Assembly (NCBI GenBank): GCA_045106675.1
Contig: JBGCFA010000246.1
Location: 1-10,608 of the forward strand
Direction of reading: 5' to 3'
Length of the DNA stretch: 10,608 nt
DNA from: JBCAWW01 sp045106675
GTDB taxonomy: Bacteria > Bacteroidota > Bacteroidia > J057
Shown: positions 6,443 through 10,608 of the stretch, one piece after another
Numbering within the stretch: the stretch's first letter is position 1
Layout of the letters: each line of letters opens with the position of its first letter
The notes under the pieces: model-generated
The model's database searches: none
What the model was told of the DNA's origin: nothing
What the model saw: only the letters and a program-made list of their open reading frames with translations
Program-made: the position numbers and the translations under genes

Positions 6443-6868
6443 TTATCGTTCGAAACGGAGGGAAAGATCGTCATTCCAGAGCCAAAGTTCATCATCGGCT
6501 AAGCTAAACTGATCGACAGCTTCAAGAGAAATGAGGAATAAACGCTCCCACTTATCACCAAACTCCCCACAATACACATTGGTCAGGGCCCCAGCATTGA
6601 AGTCGATACTACCATCAGGATCGACGGTATAAGTACCTCCCCCTTGGTTACAATCGGTACTCAGGCTTGCTCTCAGCTCAGCGTCCAACGCCAAAGTCAT
6701 ATCATTGAGATCGGAGGGAACATCCTCCCATTTGTTGTCCGTTTCGATACCGACGAGGGTCCAAGTATGATATAAGCCTGCTAACTCACCACCGGGCGCG
6801 GGAATTTCAGCTTGACATGCAAACAGGCAAGAAAATGTCAGTAAAACAGGGATCAGGAATTTGTTCAT
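6443..6868 (-). CDS. META-domain lipoprotein (HslJ-like), first of a tandem pair
   Basis: A 141-residue lipoprotein with signal peptide MNKFLIPVLLTFSCLF and lipobox CLFAC (Cys18). The META domain shows TWTLVGIET (35-43), TDCNQGGGTYT (71-81), Cys100, a KWERLFLISLEAVDQFSL helix (106-123) and LWLWNDDLSLRFER at the end. It is clearly a paralogue of the next gene: the shared frame PxGGEL...W-TLV...MTL-L...CN-GGG-Y...C...L-LW...RFE runs through both with near-equal length, so this is a local gene duplication that has diverged considerably. Both products should sit in the cell envelope. A possible promoter lies upstream, so the pair with alkA may be transcribed separately from the acetyltransferase. 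Confidence 0.82.
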   Translation of the reverse strand: MNKFLIPVLLTFSCLFACQAEIPAPGGELAGLYHTWTLVGIETDNKWEDVPSDLNDMTLALDAELRASLSTDCNQGGGTYTVDPDGSIDFNAGALTNVYCGEFGDKWERLFLISLEAVDQFSLADDELWLWNDDLSLRFER

Positions 6869-6896
6869 AGCGATGCTTTATCACTCTTAACGGAGT

Positions 6897-6929
6897 GAAA
6901 GCACAAAATGCTGCTTCAAAAGACAAAAA
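6897..6929 (-). promoter_or_regulatory. Possible promoter of the META-META-alkA group
   Basis: On the minus strand a TTTTTG (6929-6924) is followed after 20 bases by TGCTTTC (6903-6897), roughly fitting the Bacteroidota -33 TTTG / -7 TAnnTTTG layout. The -7 box is imperfect. A 6-bp inverted repeat (TCACTC 6881-6886 / GAGTGA 6893-6898) overlaps the expected start of transcription. Confidence 0.3.
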
Positions 6930-6932
6930 TGC

Positions 6933-7544
6933 CTAAGCCATCGTCCATTGACGGGCTTGCCACTCTTTGGCAGTCATCGCAAAGACTTTGAGGGATTGAT
7001 GTTGGCCGGGCAACACCTCAACAGGTGGCTCGATATAGGCCAATTCAAATCCCATCCGTCTGGCTACGGCTTGGCTACGTTCGTTAGAAGTAGCACATTT
7101 GATGTGAACCTTTTTGACGGTTTCACTTTCAAATACATAGTCTACCCAACGTTGCACGGCGCGACTGACGATGCCTTTGCCTTGATATTGTTTAGCAATC
7201 CAATATCCGACACCAACTTTGGACTGAGTCTTGTCGCCTTCATTGAAGTCGATCAGGCCCACCAAATTGCCTTGGTGCCAAATACCAAATACCCAACGAC
7301 CGGAATAGACATCGCGGAAGCGGAGTTGTTTGATGAAATGCTTGATATCGTGCAATTGTTGCATTTGCCAGGCCCACGGGAGCCAAGCTTCTAGATAGGC
7401 ACGGTTGCTATCTACGAGTTTATATAATGGATCAGCATCCTGCGGTCTTAGCGCTAGGAGTTTGATATCTTCATCAACCTGGAGTTTTGGCGGCGGAGCA
7501 GGAAAAAAGGGCTTCAACACATAGGTAGGAAGAATGAGCTTCAT
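6933..7544 (-). CDS. GNAT acetyltransferase, RimJ/RimL type
   Basis: A cytoplasmic N-acetyltransferase of about 203 residues using acetyl-CoA. The family pattern is IKLLALRPQDADPLYKLVDSNRAYLEAWLPW near the N-terminus, then WVFGIWHQGNLVGLIDF and VGVGYWIAKQYQGKGIVSRAV. The last holds motif A (Q-x-x-G-x-G, QYQGKG) that binds the CoA pyrophosphate. NERSQAVARRMGF follows as motif B. It resembles the ribosomal-protein-serine acetyltransferase branch, so a protein N-terminus is a possible substrate, but this is not provable here. The frame is also open to an ATG at 7604, 60 nt upstream, which overlaps the HAD gene by 17 nt. That extra stretch (MQWIVEYWFWNYHIFFEYEH) is aromatic-rich and unlike the family, so I prefer the ATG at 7544. 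It is probably co-transcribed with the HAD gene. Confidence 0.85.
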   Translation of the reverse strand: MKLILPTYVLKPFFPAPPPKLQVDEDIKLLALRPQDADPLYKLVDSNRAYLEAWLPWAWQMQQLHDIKHFIKQLRFRDVYSGRWVFGIWHQGNLVGLIDFNEGDKTQSKVGVGYWIAKQYQGKGIVSRAVQRWVDYVFESETVKKVHIKCATSNERSQAVARRMGFELAYIEPPVEVLPGQHQSLKVFAMTAKEWQARQWTMA

Positions 7545-7587
7545 GTGCTCATATTCAAAAAAAATGTGATAATTCCAAAACCAATAT

Positions 7588-8433
7588 TCAACTATCCATT
7601 GCATGTCTTAAATAGTCTACGACACTGTCCGTTTCGTTAGGTCCGATGACCTCTTTGGCAAGGGATAAAATGGCTGGTTTTGCATTGGCGACCGCTACTG
7701 GATTGCCCGCATAACGAAACATACTTAGATCATTATCATTATCACCAAACACTGTTAACTGACTGGCATTGAGTCCAATATGACCCAAAACAAGTTCTAT
7801 CCCTCTGGCCTTAGTTGCCTGCATGTCATAGACAGACAACCAGTGCCATTCTCCAGTATGTACTGCTTCGTACATATAAATATTCAATTCTTCGGCGTAC
7901 TCACTTTCGAGACTTGACTGCAATTCTAGTACCGAATCTAACAAGCCGATAATATTAAAAGAGAGCACTTGATGGGCCAAACCACTCTTCAAATCCGAAA
8001 CTTCTTGTAATCTGTGGTCATTGGCAGACTTACGATCATCCCAATACCACTGGGTTCCAGCGTTGCGTTTGGGCGTCATAAAGAGGCGATTGGCAGTACC
8101 ATTATAAGCCGACACAAAGGGGTCTAACTTATGATCGAGTATGTGGTCAAGAATCCGCTCATCCTTGGGTTTGGGGATCGGGTTAGTAAACCAATGCTTC
8201 TCATCATTGAGATAAGCCATATAAGCACCATTGCCACAAATGATCGGCAAGGTGATGGGCAAGTCTCCCAATATCTGCCTAACCGAAGTGATCGAGCGAG
8301 CCGTGGCGATAGTTAGCGGCAGGCCATCTGCCAACAAACGAGTCAGCACTTTACGGGCATAATCTGACAAACGGGCCCCTGATCTCAGCAGGGTGCCATC
8401 TAAATCGGTAACGTACAAATGATCCATTCGCAT
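7588..8433 (-). CDS. Cof-type HAD-IIB phosphatase
   Basis: A 281-residue haloacid-dehalogenase-fold hydrolase expected to dephosphorylate small phosphorylated metabolites with Mg2+. All four HAD motifs are visible: motif I DLDGTLL with nucleophile Asp10 and acid/base Asp12; motif II Thr44 in TIATARS; motif III Lys208 in ATKARGIEL; motif IV GDNDNDLSMF with Asp231 and Asp235. The C2-type cap lies between motifs II and III (about 85-195), as in the Cof/YbiV class, and the NAKP segment after motif IV is also typical. Length is normal. The start is ATG 8433, with a second ATG two codons on. It is the first gene of the minus-strand block and is divergent from the kinase gene. The substrate cannot be inferred. 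Confidence 0.9.
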   Translation of the reverse strand: MRMDHLYVTDLDGTLLRSGARLSDYARKVLTRLLADGLPLTIATARSITSVRQILGDLPITLPIICGNGAYMAYLNDEKHWFTNPIPKPKDERILDHILDHKLDPFVSAYNGTANRLFMTPKRNAGTQWYWDDRKSANDHRLQEVSDLKSGLAHQVLSFNIIGLLDSVLELQSSLESEYAEELNIYMYEAVHTGEWHWLSVYDMQATKARGIELVLGHIGLNASQLTVFGDNDNDLSMFRYAGNPVAVANAKPAILSLAKEVIGPNETDSVVDYLRHAMDS

Positions 8434-8441
8434 AGGCGGAT

Positions 8442-8449
8442 CAAAGATA
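8442..8449 (-). promoter_or_regulatory. -7-like box TATCTTTG before the HAD gene
   Basis: TATCTTTG on the minus strand is a perfect match to the Bacteroidota TAnnTTTG element, but it lies only 9 bases before the ATG, so the transcript would be almost leaderless. No convincing TTTG lies at the right distance upstream. Confidence 0.3.
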
Positions 8450-8491
8450 TTGAAAATTTTGTCCGGATAGCTAGCGGATTTGAATTGTTGA

Positions 8492-8523
8492 TTTGGTACA
8501 ATAGGCTAATTAGTAGAATTTGC
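8492..8523 (+). promoter_or_regulatory. Candidate promoter of the PfkB-type kinase gene
   Basis: TTTG (8492-8495), 18 bases, then TAGAATTTG (8514-8522), close to the Bacteroidota TTTG-N19-21-TAnnTTTG pattern but with one extra base inside the -7 box. It would give a leader of roughly 40 nt before the TTG start at 8570. Confidence 0.35.
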
Positions 8524-8569
8524 GGCCACTCGGATTCAACAATTTATCCACTTTACGATTTATTACTGC

Positions 8570-9328
8570 TTGAAAATCCTTTGTATCCATAGTCTCGCCA
8601 TCCATGGCACTGCCAGCCTCAAAGTCATGATGCGCCTATTGGGTACCAGATTATTGCCGGTTGCGAGCCTCTATTTGAGTGGTTTGACCAATCTCAAAGG
8701 CATCATCAAGACCCAAGTAGATTTTGAACCATTACTCAAGAGTACCTTCGAACTGGCTCTCCAGCGTCAAGAAAGGCTAATCGTATATATCGGCTACCTC
8801 GGAAGCGCCCAGCAGACTCATTTTATCGGTCAATGTCTAGATGATTATGCTGATTTGATTGAGGCGATTGTGGTCGATCCCGTTTCGGGTGATCATGGAC
8901 GTGCCTATGTGCCTGCAGAGGTGATAGAAGCCTGGCCAGACTTATTGGAGCGAGCCGATTGGGCCTTACCCAATTTTACGGAGTTGGGCATTTTTTCGGG
9001 ATTACCCCTAGTCGGGGAACGCTCCGTCGAATCCATATTAACAGCATTTGAAGTAAGATTTCCCAAACTCAACTACTTGGCTACGAGCCTACCTCAAGAA
9101 AATGCGATTAGGCTTTGCCTCCACCAGGCCGGAAAAAGAGCGTTTTTCACCCATGAACTATTGACTCCGCACTTTGGCGGCACAGGAGACTATTTCGGAG
9201 CTAATTTTGTCGATGCCCTCTATTTACAAAAGCGTTCTCCGGAGGAGGCCATGCAATATGCCGCGCTACAAACCCTCGCTTGCATCCAAAGGACCATAGA
9301 AGGCGCTAGTCCAGACTTGCTAATCTGA
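8570..9328 (+). CDS. PfkB-fold kinase, pyridoxal/pyridoxamine kinase (PdxY/PdxK) type
   Basis: A 252-residue ribokinase-fold enzyme expected to phosphorylate vitamin B6 vitamers or a similar small alcohol with ATP in the cytoplasm. Evidence: the N-terminal strand KILCIHSLAIHGTASL (2-17); IGYLGSAQQ (74-82); VVDPVSGDHGRAYVP (101-115); the WALPNFTELGIFSGLP segment (131-146), equivalent to the PN-x-x-E motif of the family; and the anion-hole/catalytic GTGD (204-207, Asp207) followed by FGANFVDALYL. The usual DPVMGD motif is DPVSGD here. The start is TTG at 8570: no ATG or GTG occurs in frame between it and the stop codon at 8507, and the next Met (19) would delete the first strand. The hydroxymethylpyrimidine kinase branch is a less likely alternative. 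Confidence 0.82.
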   Translation: MKILCIHSLAIHGTASLKVMMRLLGTRLLPVASLYLSGLTNLKGIIKTQVDFEPLLKSTFELALQRQERLIVYIGYLGSAQQTHFIGQCLDDYADLIEAIVVDPVSGDHGRAYVPAEVIEAWPDLLERADWALPNFTELGIFSGLPLVGERSVESILTAFEVRFPKLNYLATSLPQENAIRLCLHQAGKRAFFTHELLTPHFGGTGDYFGANFVDALYLQKRSPEEAMQYAALQTLACIQRTIEGASPDLLI

Positions 9329-9348
9329 AATAAGGCCAGAAAATTTTG

Positions 9349-9356
9349 TACTTTCG
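9349..9356 (+). promoter_or_regulatory. -7-like box TACTTTCG, probable parB promoter
   Basis: TTTTGTACTTTCGCCC lies about 130 bases before parB. TACTTTCG is a one-base variant of TAnnTTTG, and this exact form is frequent before Bacteroidota genes in my experience. No TTG sits at the ideal distance (the nearest is 29 bases upstream), so only the -7 half is supported. Confidence 0.4.
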
Positions 9357-9368
9357 CCCTACAAGTCG

Positions 9369-9415
9369 CAGTGAGATAAAAGTACTTGTTGGTAAGTGCA
9401 CAGACATCTCATCTG
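9369..9415 (+). other. Possible structured leader of parB
   Basis: Bases 9369-9377 (CAGTGAGAT) pair with 9406-9415 (ATCTCATCTG, one bulged T), enclosing a second stem of 9382-9387 with 9394-9399 (6 bp including a G-U pair, 6-base loop). It would lie at the 5' end of the parB transcript if the promoter at 9349 is real. There is no T-run, so it is not a terminator. It matches no riboswitch I know, and chance is possible. Confidence 0.25.
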
Positions 9416-9486
9416 GATTATAAATACATCCTGAATTTTCATGTCTTTATACTCCATACCGACTACTTAATACTATTAACAATCGC

Positions 9487-10392
9487 ATGGCGAAACCTAG
9501 AAAAAGAGCACTCGGCAAAGGATTAGGCGAAATACTGGGAGATGATCTCACCAAAAATGCTGGAAAAGCTGTCGAAAAGACGGCTGCTCCCATCGCGACT
9601 ACTACACAAGAAATTCCGATAGCGCAAATAGAGACTAATCCTTTTCAGCCTCGTACCGGCTTTGATGAAGAACTCTTAGCCGAGCTTGCCGATTCTATCA
9701 GTCAGCATGGCATCATACAGCCCCTCACTCTCCGCAAACTCGCTGATAATCAATATCAGCTGATCGCAGGTGAGCGTAGATTGCGGGCTTCAAAACTAGC
9801 AGGCCTTACTCAACTGCCTGCTTATATCCGTACTGCCAATGACGAGCAAATGCTCGAAATGGCTCTCATCGAAAACATCCAACGTGAAGACCTCAACCCA
9901 GTGGAGATTGCACTTTCGTACCAACGGATGATCGATGAACTCGGACTGAAGCAAACCGAATTGGGGACCAAAGTCGGGAAAAAGCGTTCGACCGTGACGA
10001 ACTACCTGCGACTCCTCAAATTGTCGCCAGATATCCAGACCGCCCTCCGCAAAGGAGTGATTTCAATGGGCCACGGCCGTACTTTGATTAGTATTGAGCA
10101 GCAGGCGGTCCAAGTCCGTGTGTTCGATGAAATCGTCGAAAAGGGACTCTCAGTACGCCAAACAGAAGCTCTGGTGCGCAAACTATCTACTCCCCAAGAA
10201 CCCAAAAGAGAAAGTAAGCCCGATCCTAAGCAACAAACAGAGGAAATCCACCTCCGTAAAGTGCAAGATGGTCTTGAAGAACGCTTCGGTAGTCGAGTAA
10301 AGATCAACCAAAATGCTGCCGGCAAAGGCGAAATCGTTATCAGCTATAGTTCAGTCGGTGATCTCAACCGTATCCTCGAATTGATGGAGTAA
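9487..10392 (+). CDS. parB: Chromosome partitioning protein ParB (ParB/Spo0J family)
   Basis: A 301-residue centromere-binding CTPase that loads on parS and spreads as a sliding clamp for origin segregation with ParA. The N-terminal KRALGKGLGEILG (7-18) is the ParA-contacting segment. The nuclease-like/CTP domain shows IETNPFQPR (48-56), HGIIQPLTLR (74-83), the CTP motif GERRLRA (95-101) and ENIQREDLNP (129-138). The DNA-binding helix-turn-helix region follows (about 145-185: LKQTELGTKVGKKRSTVTNYLRLLKL). A charged linker (about 234-250) joins the C-terminal dimer domain (EERFGSRVKINQNAAGKGEIVISYSS). Length is normal. ATG 9487 gives the conserved N-terminus. There is no adjacent parA: the upstream gene is a kinase 158 bp away. 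No parS-like site (GTTTCACGTGAAAC type) is seen in the window. Confidence 0.95.
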   Translation: MAKPRKRALGKGLGEILGDDLTKNAGKAVEKTAAPIATTTQEIPIAQIETNPFQPRTGFDEELLAELADSISQHGIIQPLTLRKLADNQYQLIAGERRLRASKLAGLTQLPAYIRTANDEQMLEMALIENIQREDLNPVEIALSYQRMIDELGLKQTELGTKVGKKRSTVTNYLRLLKLSPDIQTALRKGVISMGHGRTLISIEQQAVQVRVFDEIVEKGLSVRQTEALVRKLSTPQEPKRESKPDPKQQTEEIHLRKVQDGLEERFGSRVKINQNAAGKGEIVISYSSVGDLNRILELME

Positions 10393-10404
10393 GGCGTACA
10401 ACCC

Positions 10405-10428
10405 ATGAGCGGGAAGTACACACCTTAG
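10405..10428 (+). other. Seven-codon frame ending at the downstream ribosome site
   Basis: ATG at 10405 is followed by six codons and TAG at 10426-10428, which overlaps the AGGAGG sequence of the next gene. It lies in the 49-bp gap after parB. It might couple translation, but there is no ribosome-binding sequence of its own and it may be chance. Confidence 0.15.
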
Positions 10429-10432
10429 GAGG
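10427..10432 (+). promoter_or_regulatory. Strong Shine-Dalgarno AGGAGG before the last gene
   Basis: A perfect AGGAGG sits 9 bases before ATG 10442 (6 before the in-frame GTG 10439). This is unusual in Bacteroidota, where most genes, including the others in this window, lack such a site. ACCT (10423 on) can pair with the AGGT at its end, a possible weak occlusion. Confidence 0.55.
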
Positions 10433-10441
10433 TAGTTTGTG

Positions 10442-10608
10442 ATGGTATTTATGTCTATTTCAGTTTCATCCTTTCGCTATTTTGGGGCGCTACTCTTGAG
10501 TAGTGTGCTTTTTTTGTTTGGGCCAGCTTCGCTGAACGCTCAAACAGATAGTCTGTTAGGTAGTCAGATTGATAGTCTAAGCATCGCCCCTACTGACTCA
10601 CTCATCTT
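10442..10608 (+). CDS. Secreted protein, 5' part only, probably DUF5683
   Basis: The frame is open from ATG 10442 to the end of the window (55 codons, no stop). It begins with an export signal: MVFMSISVSSFRYF, the hydrophobic core GALLLSSVLFLFGPA, and a likely cleavage near LNA-QTD. A Ser/Asp-rich stretch with repeated DSL follows (TDSLLGSQIDSLSI, then TDSLI). In many Bacteroidota the gene after parB is a DUF5683 membrane-associated protein whose N-terminus looks like this, so I infer that family from position and style; the domain itself is not in the window. Alternative starts are GTG 10439 and ATG 10451. The AGGAGG favours 10442 or 10439. It probably shares a transcript with parB. Confidence 0.6.
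   Translation, partial: MVFMSISVSSFRYFGALLLSSVLFLFGPASLNAQTDSLLGSQIDSLSIAPTDSLI

Noticed and set aside
6881..6898. 6-bp inverted repeat between the acetyltransferase and META genes as a terminator
   Set aside because: The stem is short with a 6-base loop, lacks a T-run in the minus direction, and overlaps a possible promoter.
6948..7394. 148-codon open frame on the plus strand opposite the acetyltransferase
   Set aside because: It mirrors a gene with clear GNAT motifs, has no recognisable domain or signal, and is best explained as an antisense shadow.
7545..7604. N-terminal extension of the acetyltransferase from ATG 7604
   Set aside because: Twenty aromatic-rich residues unlike the family; the ATG at 7544 starts a normal-looking protein, although overlap with the HAD gene could not be excluded.
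9361..9389. ACAAGT ... ACTTGT inverted repeat before parB as a parS site
   Set aside because: It is far from the parS consensus (a 16-bp palindrome centred on CACGTG), with a 17-base spacer; no parS-like sequence was found in the window.
10002..10325. Frames overlapping parB (minus 10002-10325, plus 10094-10300)
   Set aside because: They are low-complexity Ser/Arg-rich translations in the shadow of ParB.

Overview
The window reads as chromosomal DNA of a member of the Bacteroidota, most likely of the Saprospiria/Lewinella type. That placement is inferred from gene content: a TonB-dependent receptor with an N-terminal carboxypeptidase-like domain, followed directly by a DUF4249-type lipoprotein; small META-domain lipoproteins; a ParB followed by a secreted DUF5683-like gene; few Shine-Dalgarno sequences; and TAnnTTTG-like promoter elements. 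No tRNA, rRNA, CRISPR array, insertion sequence or prophage gene was found.

Left part (1-1397): remains of a secreted lipoprotein gene, visibly richer in A+T than the rest. Its signal peptide, N-terminal domain and main body lie in three successive reading-frame segments. The second break falls exactly on a perfect 8-bp tandem duplication (GGATGAAT x2), and removing one copy fuses the flanking protein segments seamlessly. A strong hairpin follows the stop codon. The rest, up to 1397, is non-coding.

Plus-strand pair (1398-4671): an outer-membrane TonB-dependent receptor and, 10 bp later, a DUF4249-type lipoprotein, presumably one transcription unit and one uptake complex with an unknown ligand.

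Minus-strand block (8433 down to 4732), in transcription order: a Cof-type HAD phosphatase, a RimJ/RimL-type GNAT acetyltransferase, two tandem paralogous META-domain lipoproteins, an AlkA-like DNA-3-methyladenine glycosylase whose TTG start touches the preceding stop codon, and a small Rof-like (Rho-binding antiterminator) protein. These are mostly tightly packed housekeeping or stress genes. A possible internal promoter precedes the META pair.

Right plus-strand part (8570-10608): a PfkB-fold kinase of the pyridoxal/pyridoxamine kinase type with a TTG start, then ParB (chromosome partition, CTP switch) with a long and possibly structured leader, then the first ~55 codons of a secreted protein that is probably DUF5683. 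No parA lies directly upstream of parB here.

I do not see a clear new defence or mobile system. The most interesting points are the broken or switchable lipoprotein gene with the 8-bp duplication, the in-frame single-stop junction between a META lipoprotein and AlkA, and the parB context.
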